Shown: positions 11,045-19,730 of the stretch, one piece after another
How the letters are laid out: every line of letters begins with the position of its first letter
Position numbering within the stretch: the stretch's first letter is position 1
Assembly: GCF_009882985.1 (NCBI RefSeq)
Contig: NZ_WTUZ01000035.1
Span: 1-64,000 of the forward strand
DNA length: 64,000 bases
Direction: 5' to 3'
DNA from: Paenibacillus silvestris
GTDB lineage: Bacteria; Bacillota; Bacilli; Paenibacillales; NBRC-103111
The notes under the pieces: generated by a model
Database searches by the model: none
Told to the model about the DNA's origin: nothing
Seen by the model: the letters and a program-made list of their open reading frames with translations, nothing else
Made by a program: the position numbers and the translations under genes

Positions 11045-11761
11045 TCACCTCCAACGCTTTCTTTCAAGGACTTGTATGCTAAGAACGAGAAATAGTGCTG
11101 TTAATGTGACATAAAAGAGGATGTCTCCGCCATGCAGAACACCTTTTTGGAGGTTCGACAAATGGCTCGTCAATGAGAATTGACCGACATAATCTTTCAA
11201 TTTGCCTGTCATGCTGGAGCTCACCCAATCAAGCAGCCACAGCAGCAGCAAAATCACAAAACCAGTAATACCGGCAACCATCTGGTTGTTAGAAAGGCTT
11301 GATGCGAACAATCCGATAGCCATCATTGCGCAGCCTAATAGGAACATACTTAGATAGGACAGCCATAGAACCGGCTTATCCATTTCGCCGAAGGTAGACA
11401 TGATGAGCGGATAAATCAAGGAAATCGCCACAAGTCCTACCTGTACGATAAAAGTGGACAAATATTTGCCTATCACAATTTGACCGATGCCTGCAGGCGA
11501 TGTAAGCAGCAGCTCGTCCGTGCCTTGGCGGAATTCATCCGCGATCAGACGCATCGTCAATAATGGGATAATAAACAGATAAACAAACGAAGTGTTGCCT
11601 ACCACAGAACGCGCATCAATGACCGGCGGCTGACCGCTTACGAAATTGATATAGAAAAAGAAGCTAGACAGCAGCACATAAAAAGCGAAAGCTACATAAG
11701 CAACTGGCGAAAAGAAATACATTTGCAGCTCTTTCGAGCAGATCGCCCAGATTTTACGCAT
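11045..11761 (-). CDS. ABC-2 type permease (GldF-like)
   Basis: 238 residues with about six hydrophobic segments, beginning MRKIWAICSKELQMYFFSPVAYV, a typical ABC-2/NatB-type N-terminus, and the conserved LLTMRLIADEFRQGTDELLLTSP loop after the second helix. The start overlaps the end of the ATPase gene by 8 bases. With the ATPase it forms an exporter; GldG-like and DUF4340 proteins are encoded downstream in the same operon. Confidence 0.9.
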   Translation of the reverse strand: MRKIWAICSKELQMYFFSPVAYVAFAFYVLLSSFFFYINFVSGQPPVIDARSVVGNTSFVYLFIIPLLTMRLIADEFRQGTDELLLTSPAGIGQIVIGKYLSTFIVQVGLVAISLIYPLIMSTFGEMDKPVLWLSYLSMFLLGCAMMAIGLFASSLSNNQMVAGITGFVILLLLWLLDWVSSSMTGKLKDYVGQFSLTSHLSNLQKGVLHGGDILFYVTLTALFLVLSIQVLERKRWR

Positions 11762-12797
11762 CGTTGTCTACCTCCTCTTCCGATTTGCTGTCCGCTTCCG
11801 CAGGCTCGTCCGTTGTCAGCTTGAGGAAGATATCCTCTAGGCTGAGGCTTTCCCGCTTCATCTCCAGGATCGGATACCCTGCGCCAGCTAGGCGGAAGAA
11901 CAGATCCTCACGGATATCGGAGCGATCCGCAGAGGTGACGAGCAGCTTCACGGACTCCGCTTCCTTGACGACGGCAGGAGCTTCTTCAGCTGCTGGCTCT
12001 GCAGATGCTGCTACAAGAGGAGCCGGAGCATCGAGCTCCTTGACGTCAGCAACCGTATCGAGGCTGCGCAGCTCGGTCAATATCCGCTCGCGAGGTCCCT
12101 TGACCTCGAGCGACACTTCAAATGTCTCGCCCATCGTGCGGCCGAGATTCTCAGGACGCTCGTCGAGCACGACGCGACCTTGGTTAATAATGAGAACGCG
12201 GTTACATATCGCGTTAATTTCCGGCAAAATGTGCGTGCTCAGCAGCACTGTGTGGTTCTCGCCCAGCTCATGAATCAGCTGGCGGATTTCGATGATCTGC
12301 TTCGGATCAAGGCCTGACGTAGGCTCGTCCAGAATCAGCAGATCCGGTTGGTGCAGAATCGCTTGCGCAAGTCCCAAGCGCTGTTTGTAGCCTTTGGAAA
12401 GCGAGCGGATGATCTGCTTCTCGCGACCTTGCAGACCGAGCTTGTCGATCGCTTCGCCGACGCGCAGTTTCTGCTCTCGTGCCGGCACATCGCGAAGGTT
12501 CGCGATGAAGCGCAGGTACGACTGCACGGTCATTTCCGGATAAAGCGGCGGTGTTTCCGGCAAATAGCCGATTTTGCGGCGCGCTTTCTTCGGGTTGTCC
12601 GCCATGGAGTGGCCATCCACCAGGATTTGGCCGTGCGTCGGATTCAAGTAACCTGTGATCATGCGCATTGTCGTTGTTTTGCCAGCACCATTTGGTCCTA
12701 AAAAGCCGACGATTTCGCCGCGCTGCATCGAGAAGTCGATGTTGTGTACGCCGCGATCATTTTCGTACAGCTTGCTGACTTGTTTGACCTCAAGCAT
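11754..12797 (-). CDS. ABC transporter ATP-binding protein with C-terminal extension
   Basis: 347 residues. Nucleotide-binding domain with Walker A GPNGAGKT (Lys40), Q-loop YLPETPPLYPE, signature LSKGYKQRLGLA, Walker B LLILDEPTSGLDP and H-loop STHI. After about residue 215 comes a domain with two beta-alpha-beta-like halves separated by an Ala/Pro/Glu-rich insert (ELDAPAPLVAASAEPAAEEA), which is longer than in most such ATPases. The ATG at 12797 is chosen because GGGGGA lies 6 bases upstream; further in-frame starts up to 12866 have no good site. First gene of the four-gene Gld-like operon. Confidence 0.9.
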   Translation of the reverse strand: MLEVKQVSKLYENDRGVHNIDFSMQRGEIVGFLGPNGAGKTTTMRMITGYLNPTHGQILVDGHSMADNPKKARRKIGYLPETPPLYPEMTVQSYLRFIANLRDVPAREQKLRVGEAIDKLGLQGREKQIIRSLSKGYKQRLGLAQAILHQPDLLILDEPTSGLDPKQIIEIRQLIHELGENHTVLLSTHILPEINAICNRVLIINQGRVVLDERPENLGRTMGETFEVSLEVKGPRERILTELRSLDTVADVKELDAPAPLVAASAEPAAEEAPAVVKEAESVKLLVTSADRSDIREDLFFRLAGAGYPILEMKRESLSLEDIFLKLTTDEPAEADSKSEEEVDNDA

Positions 12798-13325
12798 CCA
12801 AGATCCCCCATTCGTTCTATCGTTCATACTAACCATCATCACTATACCCGTGGAACAATAAACCAACCTTAAGCAAATCTGAAAAATACATTAAAAAATT
12901 GTGTCCAGATTGTGAACGGGTTGTGCCCTTTAAACCTTAATTTTAGTCTAAACCAGCAAAAGTTAAGTTAAACACGGAGAATAAAATACTTCTGCGTCGG
13001 GGTGAGCGCAAAAGGCGGAGTTGCATGGCGGAATGAGTACGTTAGGCCGGAGCTGCATGGCGGAGTGAGTTGGTCAGCGCTGTTTAGCGAAAGTTAAGCG
13101 TGCTTACGGTTACCCAAGGAACTGCGGTCTGCTATTTTCGCGATAAGCGGGGTTTTCGTTGATTATGGGGAACTACAGGTCCTTATTTCTACGAAAGTGG
13201 CGGTACTTTAGCCCAGGAGGAGGAAATAGCGGATCATAGTTCCCCCAACTACCGTAAGATAACGGGTTTCGCAAAAATAGCGCCCGTAGTTCCCCCCAAC
13301 ACAACTGGGAGGCAGGCGGGAATAA
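12798..13325. other. Non-coding region with two kinds of repeat
   Basis: About 530 bases without a credible gene. It holds the upstream region of the ABC operon, a near-perfect tandem duplication at 13014-13078 (period about 32; the core GCATGGCGGAaTGAGT is repeated) and the palindromic GGAACTA repeat element at 13116-13300. The 86-residue frame at 13173-13433 runs through the palindromic repeat and into the U32 gene and is not credible. Confidence 0.6.
13116..13300. repeat. GGAACTA inverted-repeat element, copy 1
   Basis: Four related half-units: GGAACTGCGGTCTGCTATTTTCGC (starting 13118) and GGGGAACTACAGGTCCTTATTTC (13167) pointing one way, then GAAATAGCGGATCATAGTTCCCCC (13223) and GCAAAAATAGCGCCCGTAGTTCCCCCC (13271) pointing the other way. 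The same design recurs at 25264-25443, so this is a dispersed family and not chance. Confidence 0.75.
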
Positions 13326-13327
13326 AA

Positions 13328-13360
13328 AATAGACCATAAACGACAAGCGTCTATGATCTA
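13328..13360 (-). terminator. Terminator of the U32 gene
   Basis: TAGACCATAAACG / CGTCTATGATCTA stem with a 4-base loop, followed on the minus strand by TTTTTTATT. It lies 13 bases past the U32 stop codon. Confidence 0.75.
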
Positions 13361-13372
13361 TGATTCTAAAAC

Positions 13373-15919
13373 TTATTTCACCAATTGACCGCGAGTTACG
13401 CCCAATTGGTTGGTAGCTTTCAGAGAACGCCACACTTGCGTCCCACTGATGTCACCGTTAATAGCACGGCGATACAAACTCAGAATCTCATGCACTTTGT
13501 CTGGCGTCTCTTCAAGGAATTCCACACGGAAGGAACGAATGCCCAGATCCATGAAGTGATTCAAATACTCAGCCCCAGATTGATCCACGGCATTATAAAC
13601 CGTGTTGCGGCAACCTTCATCAACACGTACAGGATGCGACATCCCCACCCGGTCCTGCAAGGAAACATGGTGATCTTCACATGGACGACCACAGTTCGTG
13701 AAGTCCGTACCTTCACTCAAGAACGTACAGTACACGCAGTGTTCCGTATGGAACATCGGCATATGCTGATGAATAACAACTTCCAGCTTGGAAGTTTCAG
13801 CGCGGCGAAGCAAATCGACCATCTGTTGAATATTCAAATCGTAAGATGGCGTAACTTTCGACAAACCTGCTTCTAAGAATAGAGAAGCTGTTTTGTGATT
13901 AGCTACATTTAAGGAGAAATCACCGATTAGCTGCGGTTTAGGCCCATTCGGATGCTCTAGCTGATGCTTCAAGAAGAAGTAAGCAGCACCTGTATTCCGA
14001 ATCAGCACAGCATCAGGGTTTAGCTTTAAGATATTGTTAAAATAGCCCGTTTCCCCAGGCATATGAATTCTCGGCGTGGCCAAGGCGATTTTGCGCCCGG
14101 CAGCATGCACGGCTTCAACCGCGGCAGGGAACTGCTTAATAAATTCAAAATCAGCATAAATCATTTGAACATCGTCTTTTTCGAGCACAGCCTTCACCTG
14201 ATCCAGGTTACGGCAAAGAGCTGTAAGGTGCACACCGCTGCGATCTGCCAACGACAGCGCAGGCGCTTGCTCAGCGGCTTGACGCTGCTCAGCAGTAGGC
14301 TGCGGCACATCGTCATAGACGCCGATCTCACGCTTCATGTACGCACGCGGCTTCTGCCGCTCGTCTTCCATAAGCTCAACCGCGCTGCGGCGCATAGCAT
14401 TAAGCTCGCGCATCGGCACGATAAGCTCACCGTTCAACTGAACATCCAGATCGCTAAGCGCATAGATTGTACCGCCTAGACGGCCAAATTGATCAGCAAA
14501 CAGCTGCTCATCCATCGGTCTTTTCTCCGCTTGAACAAGCGGAAGTTCGGACTGTACGAAGACGGTATGGCCGCCTTGCACATCCGTCCACCAGCTTTTG
14601 AGCGGCTCGCCCGCAGCGCCGGTAATCTTGATGCTAACCGGGAACGTCCGGTAAGGCTTATCGGTCTCAAACGTCTGGCGCAGACGTTTGTCTAAGTGCG
14701 GATCGTTCGTCTTCCAGATCCGATCCCCCACATGCAAGCGGCTGAGGTCCACATCATTGCGTCCCGCAACGATTTCGATAATGCCGCCCTCGGCTTCGCC
14801 TTCGATTTTCTCGCCTTTGCGGCGCAAATCGTAGATACGGCCGCCTTCTTCCTTCTTCGTCGGATCTCCGGCGTCGAAAACAATGCCATCCCCGCGCTTG
14901 ATTGGCGCTTCAAGCTCACAAACCACACCGTCGCGCAAAATTTGCTTCACGCGGCCCACGAACACTCCGCGGCTCTTAGGAAATGTACCGTCGACGAGTT
15001 GTTTATTGTTGGTTCCGTTCAAGAAACCAACCGTAAAGCCACGCGAGAAGCTTTGTTGCAGCTCGCGAACTTCCTCTTTCGACGGACGAGCATCCTCGCC
15101 ATCGAAATAACGATCAATCGCGTTGCGGTATTTGCTCACGACGTTAGCCACGTATTCAGGGGTTTTCAGACGCCCTTCAATTTTGAAGGAGCACACGCCT
15201 GCTTCGATTAACTCAGGCACAATTTCAATGGCTGCCAAATCTTTGGGCGACAGCAGGTACGCCACGTCACCCATCGGCTTTTGTACGCCATCAATCATCA
15301 AATCATAAGGCAAACGGCATGCCTGCGCGCACTCCCCGCGGTTAGCCGAACGGCCTCCCCACATTTCAGAGGTCAGACACTGTCCGGAATACGACACACA
15401 AAGCGCACCATGCACGAACACTTCCATAGGAAGCTTCGCTTGATCTCCGATTTGTTTAATTTGTTTCAAATTATTCTCGCGACCCAAAACGACCCGTTCA
15501 ATATCAAAAGGCTTCGTAAATTCAACAGCCTCAGGCGATGTAATCGTCATCTGCGTGGAACCGTGAATCGGGAAATCCGGGGAGATTTCACGAATCATTT
15601 TCACAAGACCAAGATCTTGTACAATAACCGCGTCGACACCCGCATCGACACAAGCTTCAATCAACTGCTTCGCCTCGCTCAGCTCTTCCTCAAATACTAG
15701 AATATTAAAGGTTAGGAAACCCTTAACCCCATATAGATGAAGGAAAGACATAATATCCGGCAGCTCAGCCATCGTGAAATTATGCGCGCGCGCTCTAGCA
15801 TTAAATTTCTCCACACCAAAAAACACGGCATCCGCCCCATTGGCAACAGCCGCTCTCAAACAATCCCAATCCCCCGCCGGGGCCAATAATTCTATATCTT
15901 CTCTGCGTATCGTACGCAT
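13373..15919 (-). CDS. U32 family protein, RlhA-like (probable 23S rRNA hydroxylase)
   Basis: 848 residues, the full length of the large U32/DUF3656 group that includes E. coli RlhA (C2501 hydroxylation of 23S rRNA) and related tRNA-modifying TrhP. N-terminal TIM-barrel motif ELLAPAGDWDCLRAAVANGADAVFFG; then VFVHGALCVSYSGQCLTSEMWGGRSANRGECAQACRLPY, which provides the four cysteines of the conserved cluster; a DUF3656-type middle; and a second barrel with HTEHCVYCTFLS...NCGRPCEDH, a further Cys-rich motif. The start is the ATG at 15919 with AAAGGA 9 bases upstream; TTG 15937 is an alternative. Old annotations call this family a peptidase or collagenase; rRNA/tRNA hydroxylation is now better supported. 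Single-gene unit, divergent from the FG-GAP gene. Confidence 0.85.
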   Translation of the reverse strand: MRTIRREDIELLAPAGDWDCLRAAVANGADAVFFGVEKFNARARAHNFTMAELPDIMSFLHLYGVKGFLTFNILVFEEELSEAKQLIEACVDAGVDAVIVQDLGLVKMIREISPDFPIHGSTQMTITSPEAVEFTKPFDIERVVLGRENNLKQIKQIGDQAKLPMEVFVHGALCVSYSGQCLTSEMWGGRSANRGECAQACRLPYDLMIDGVQKPMGDVAYLLSPKDLAAIEIVPELIEAGVCSFKIEGRLKTPEYVANVVSKYRNAIDRYFDGEDARPSKEEVRELQQSFSRGFTVGFLNGTNNKQLVDGTFPKSRGVFVGRVKQILRDGVVCELEAPIKRGDGIVFDAGDPTKKEEGGRIYDLRRKGEKIEGEAEGGIIEIVAGRNDVDLSRLHVGDRIWKTNDPHLDKRLRQTFETDKPYRTFPVSIKITGAAGEPLKSWWTDVQGGHTVFVQSELPLVQAEKRPMDEQLFADQFGRLGGTIYALSDLDVQLNGELIVPMRELNAMRRSAVELMEDERQKPRAYMKREIGVYDDVPQPTAEQRQAAEQAPALSLADRSGVHLTALCRNLDQVKAVLEKDDVQMIYADFEFIKQFPAAVEAVHAAGRKIALATPRIHMPGETGYFNNILKLNPDAVLIRNTGAAYFFLKHQLEHPNGPKPQLIGDFSLNVANHKTASLFLEAGLSKVTPSYDLNIQQMVDLLRRAETSKLEVVIHQHMPMFHTEHCVYCTFLSEGTDFTNCGRPCEDHHVSLQDRVGMSHPVRVDEGCRNTVYNAVDQSGAEYLNHFMDLGIRSFRVEFLEETPDKVHEILSLYRRAINGDISGTQVWRSLKATNQLGVTRGQLVK

Positions 15920-16092
15920 GGCAGCAAATCCTTTCAATAATAGATCCTCAGGTAACCCTCAAAGTCTTCTCTTTAGTGTAACAGAAACAATAGGTAGGAA
16001 TCTAGGGCACAACCATTTCCAAACCTGGTCAATATCCGACAGCCTCCGCAAATTCCCAAACCTTACCTGCATGCAGGGTAACCCTTTAAAAG

Positions 16093-16121
16093 TTAACAAA
16101 CTTACCCATGAATGCTATAAT
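16093..16121 (+). promoter_or_regulatory. Promoter of the carrier-protein/MBOAT operon
   Basis: TTAACA (16093-16098), 17-base spacer, TATAAT (16116-16121). Transcription would start near 16128, about 33 bases before the TTG start of the first gene. Confidence 0.7.
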
Positions 16122-16160
16122 GTCAAGGATAGTGACCTTTTTAGTAATCGAGGGATCCTT

Positions 16161-19100
16161 TTGGTTTTGTCGAAAATTCGCATTTTAAAAATTGTTATCG
16201 GACTAGCCCTCGGTTTCCTATTAGTAGTGGGCCTACTTCTATTTTTGCCAAAAATAGAGGAAACCAAGCTCCTCTATGCAACTAGTGGAGATTCTTATGA
16301 TACGGCAGCCTATGGAAACTTTACGCAAAGCTTGCAGGCTGGCATTTCCGTGGACAAACAAAAGCTAGCAGCGTTATCTGCTAGAAAGCTGAAAGCTTAC
16401 GATGCGATTTATCTGGACCCTGCCTTGGCTGAAGATGCCACATGGACAGAGCAGACGGCCAAGCTCATAAGCTATGTGAAACAAGGCGGACATTTGCTAG
16501 TCGAAAATGGGTTTGCTCCCCGCCTGCCGCTCGATTTCCTTGGTGCCGCAGAACTGGTTAACTTGCAGAAAGTTTCGCTTGCAAGTTTAGGAGCACCACA
16601 AATGACCGCAGATTCCCTAAGTCTCAGCTATCCTAAGGTTTCTATTAATCTGCAAGGCGTGCAGACAACCTTTCAACTGTTTAGCGAAAGCTACCTCAAG
16701 CATCACGCGATGGACGACCTGCTAGGTTTCCATATGGGGTATGGCTTCATTCCGTCTTCTGGACAGACGATTGTCGCGATGAACGTGTCCGGCAAACCGG
16801 TTTCACTGGCTATGCAGAACCGTATAGGGAAAGGCAGCGTGCTGATCTCTAGCAACTTTTTACCTAACCGCTACTTTCCAACTGGTTATGACATGCAAAG
16901 CGGTGCTGACCTGAATCTGGGCTTCGCTCAATTAGCAGCCAAATATCAAGCCACGGGCAAGACAACGCCGGGGACGACTTACTTCAATAAAAGAGCTTTG
17001 CCCATTGATCCTTACTTTAACTTTGATTTCGCGGCGGCCAACATGCAGTATCGCAGTGAGCTGCTATCCTATGTAGCCAAAGAGACGCTAGGCTACAGTG
17101 TTCGCAAAGTTCTTGGTCCTTATGGCAGACCTGCCATGGCCTTTCAGAATCACTTTGAGGCGATGCCAGCCATCCAGCACAAAGACGGCATCGCTTGGTC
17201 CGAGGAGCTCAAAAAGTATAACGAGATTCCCTCGTTCACCCTCGTGCGCAACGCCTTCTATTGGGGGCAGTGGCGCGAGAGCCTGACCGTGCAGCTCAAT
17301 ACCGGGACGAACGCGCAGCCGGCGTTCATCGGCGAGCTGCCCAGCTCAGGCTACGCGAGCGGCCTGCACGTGATGTCAGCCGGCAAGCCGCTGCGCCAGG
17401 CGCTGTTCCCGCAATATCGCGATCTGTCGAGCGCGATTGAACTGCCTTACCGCGCGTACCCCGCCGCCGCGGATCTGAACGGCGACGGCCGCACCGACGT
17501 GCTGGCCGGCAGCTCGGATGGATTCGTGTACGTCTACACGAATCAAGGGCCCGATCCGGCGGCGTACGCAAGCGAGCCGCCGCCGGAGGGCTTGGCGCAC
17601 CCGGACACCTTCGGCGCGCCTTCGAAGCTGATGCTGGAGTCCGGCGTGCCGCTCCAGCTAAGCCCTTACAGTGCCGTTCACGCCGCAGACGTGAACGGGG
17701 ACGGCCGCGCGGACCTCGTCGCATCTGACGAGTCCGGGGCCGTGTATGAGCTGCCGCAGCTCGCTAGCGGCAGGTTCGCGAAGCCCGCGGCCATGCGCGC
17801 GGGCGAGAAAGCGCTGCAGCTGCCCGGAGGGCCTGCAGCGCCGTACGTCGCCGATATGGACGGCGACGGCAAGCTCGACCTCGTCCTAGGCGCAGCCGAT
17901 GGACGAGTGTGGCTCTACAAGGGCCGTAGCGCAGCGGCCCTTGCTCTTGACGCTGGCAGCGTGATCTTCACGCTGCCCCTCAACGCGGCGTACGCGGCGC
18001 CGACCGCGCGCGACATGAACGGCGATGGCCGACTCGATCTCGTGGTCGGCAGCAGCGACGGGGACCTGCAAGTATATCTGCAAAGCGCCACTGGCACTTG
18101 GACGAATACGGGTCCCCTGGAAGGCACAACCTTAAACCAAGTCGGCAATCGTGCTTTGGTTGCCGGGCATAACTCGGTGCCGCTGTGGCTGGATCTGAAT
18201 CACGACGGCAAAGACGACCTGATTGTCGGAGGCATCGAATTTGGATCTCCAGTTGCGATTGATGATCCACAGTTTCCTTATCAAGCCGAACTTAAGGAAT
18301 TCATCCAATATACGCGTGATAACTATCTTGATTTAGATCCGCACATATTTGTGCACAATTTCAAAAGCGCGGAACAGGAACAAGCTGAGCTTGCCCTTCA
18401 TAAGCAAGCCTTCGCCAAGTTAGGCATTCCTTGGCTGCATCCCGGCACGAATCAGCACACTTGGCGTGTGAATAACGAAAACCATCAGCAAACACTTCTA
18501 AGTGAGGAACATGACGGAATGTGGTACAATTTCGGCTTCCTGCCTTCGGAGTCACCTGTTATTTCCAGGCCTGAGTCGATTTGGTCGCTGCCTTTCCTGC
18601 TGCAAGATAAGCAAGGCCGTACAGACCGAACCATGTTGATTCACACACCGACACCCGTGCTGCGAACAGGTGACTATGCTACAACAGATGTGTTTGAATC
18701 GATGGTGAAATTGGATATGCCGATTGATTATTTCGAGCACATCGAGTACCATTTTCCCGAACCATCCAAAATCGCCGAGTTGACGCAGTTCGCTGACTAT
18801 TTTGACAAGCTTCGCACGAAGCATGATTATAATTTCATGACAGAGAAACAAATGGCCAAATCCTTCTTAACCGCTATGAAAAGCGAAGTTCGGATCAGCC
18901 AGTCATGGGCCTTCTATTTATGGGACAGGCTCAAAGATCGTTTAGCCGGCGGCAGTCCGCACTTCCATGCCACTTTGACACCGAATGTGAAGACAGTACC
19001 TAGCTTGGCTGAAGAGTATGCTGGAACGCTAGGAGTTGTCGTAGAGAAAGGCGAGAAATTAGCCTTGTACTCCCTGCAAAGCGATTCTGATGTCTACACT

Positions 19101-19397
19101 ACAATAGACAACCGGTTCTATGTAGGACTGGCGAAGCCATCCGTTATTGGCATTGCGCCGACCAGAGAACGGCTGCACATTGTGCGTGCTAACGTACCTT
19201 TTTCCCTGACAGAGCAAGGAACTACCCGCTATTTAGAGCTTAAAGCAGCTGGCTTGCAGCAGGTGAAGTTATTTAGCCCTACGGAGCTTGAATTCGCTGG
19301 TGATGCCCACATCGAGTATGACGCAGCGAACCATCTCTACACCATTACCCGATACGGGGATATAACTACGCTGTCGTTCACGAGCAAAGCTCAGTGA
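16161..19397 (+). CDS. Membrane-anchored FG-GAP/VCBS repeat protein
   Basis: 1078 residues from the TTG at 16161 (AGGG 6 bases upstream). One N-terminal membrane helix (about 8-30), then an extracytoplasmic region. Residues 30-300 resemble a glutamine-amidotransferase-like/ThuA-type fold (LISYVKQGGHLLVENG). Residues about 430-690 contain five calcium-binding loops of FG-GAP type: DLNGDGRTDVL (437), DVNGDGRADLV (509), DMDGDGKLDLV (564), DMNGDGRLDLV (616) and DLNHDGKDDLI (677), suggesting a seven-bladed propeller. The last 390 residues, with HPGTNQHTWRVNNENHQQ and TMLIHTPTPVLRTGDYATTDV, are not recognised but might be an enzyme acting on surface sugar. The repeat region is far more GC-rich than either end. 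It is the first gene of the carrier-protein operon, so a role as envelope scaffold or acceptor is plausible but unproven. Confidence 0.85.
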   Translation: MVLSKIRILKIVIGLALGFLLVVGLLLFLPKIEETKLLYATSGDSYDTAAYGNFTQSLQAGISVDKQKLAALSARKLKAYDAIYLDPALAEDATWTEQTAKLISYVKQGGHLLVENGFAPRLPLDFLGAAELVNLQKVSLASLGAPQMTADSLSLSYPKVSINLQGVQTTFQLFSESYLKHHAMDDLLGFHMGYGFIPSSGQTIVAMNVSGKPVSLAMQNRIGKGSVLISSNFLPNRYFPTGYDMQSGADLNLGFAQLAAKYQATGKTTPGTTYFNKRALPIDPYFNFDFAAANMQYRSELLSYVAKETLGYSVRKVLGPYGRPAMAFQNHFEAMPAIQHKDGIAWSEELKKYNEIPSFTLVRNAFYWGQWRESLTVQLNTGTNAQPAFIGELPSSGYASGLHVMSAGKPLRQALFPQYRDLSSAIELPYRAYPAAADLNGDGRTDVLAGSSDGFVYVYTNQGPDPAAYASEPPPEGLAHPDTFGAPSKLMLESGVPLQLSPYSAVHAADVNGDGRADLVASDESGAVYELPQLASGRFAKPAAMRAGEKALQLPGGPAAPYVADMDGDGKLDLVLGAADGRVWLYKGRSAAALALDAGSVIFTLPLNAAYAAPTARDMNGDGRLDLVVGSSDGDLQVYLQSATGTWTNTGPLEGTTLNQVGNRALVAGHNSVPLWLDLNHDGKDDLIVGGIEFGSPVAIDDPQFPYQAELKEFIQYTRDNYLDLDPHIFVHNFKSAEQEQAELALHKQAFAKLGIPWLHPGTNQHTWRVNNENHQQTLLSEEHDGMWYNFGFLPSESPVISRPESIWSLPFLLQDKQGRTDRTMLIHTPTPVLRTGDYATTDVFESMVKLDMPIDYFEHIEYHFPEPSKIAELTQFADYFDKLRTKHDYNFMTEKQMAKSFLTAMKSEVRISQSWAFYLWDRLKDRLAGGSPHFHATLTPNVKTVPSLAEEYAGTLGVVVEKGEKLALYSLQSDSDVYTTIDNRFYVGLAKPSVIGIAPTRERLHIVRANVPFSLTEQGTTRYLELKAAGLQQVKLFSPTELEFAGDAHIEYDAANHLYTITRYGDITTLSFTSKAQ

Positions 19398-19465
19398 CGA
19401 TGCACTGAAATACTTTTACATTTATTTAAAGCAATAAATTTCAATTAACCAGGAGGCTTTCCATC

Positions 19466-19723
19466 ATGTCTAATGAAGACTTACTAGCGCAGCTTGAGCA
19501 GCATATTCGCGAGCGTTATGAAATTGCCGAGGACGATGACGATTTTGACGTTGATGTTCATTTGTTCGATTATGGGTTTATCGATTCCATCGGTGCTACA
19601 GCACTGATCGCCCACATTGAGAAGACGTATAACATCCAAGTGACGAATCAAGATCTCATGCTGTACTCCATGAACACGGTAAGCGAAATTGCCGATTTTA
19701 TTTCCAAGAAGACTGCGAGGTAA
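19466..19723 (+). CDS. Acyl carrier protein (DltC-like / amino acid carrier)
   Basis: 85 residues, acidic, four-helix carrier protein. The phosphopantetheine serine is Ser41 in GFIDSIGATAL, where the usual DSL reads DSI. Helix II follows as ALIAHIEKTYNIQV, and the last helix begins NTVSEIADFI. An AGGAGG site lies 12 bases before the ATG. It is immediately upstream of an amino acid:carrier-protein ligase, whose start overlaps its ribosome-binding site with this gene's stop, and upstream of DltD-, DltX- and DltB-like genes. It is therefore most likely an aminoacyl carrier and not the fatty-acid AcpP; DltC (D-alanine carrier) is the nearest functional parallel. Confidence 0.9.
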   Translation: MSNEDLLAQLEQHIRERYEIAEDDDDFDVDVHLFDYGFIDSIGATALIAHIEKTYNIQVTNQDLMLYSMNTVSEIADFISKKTAR

Positions 19724-19730
19724 CCTACTC

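Noticed and set aside
13173-13433. 86-residue minus-strand frame
   Set aside because: It runs through the GGAACTA palindromic repeat and overlaps the U32 gene and its terminator; no ribosome-binding site.
13373-15919. Collagenase/peptidase function for the U32 protein
   Set aside because: The architecture with the cysteine cluster and DUF3656 matches RNA-hydroxylating RlhA-type members better.
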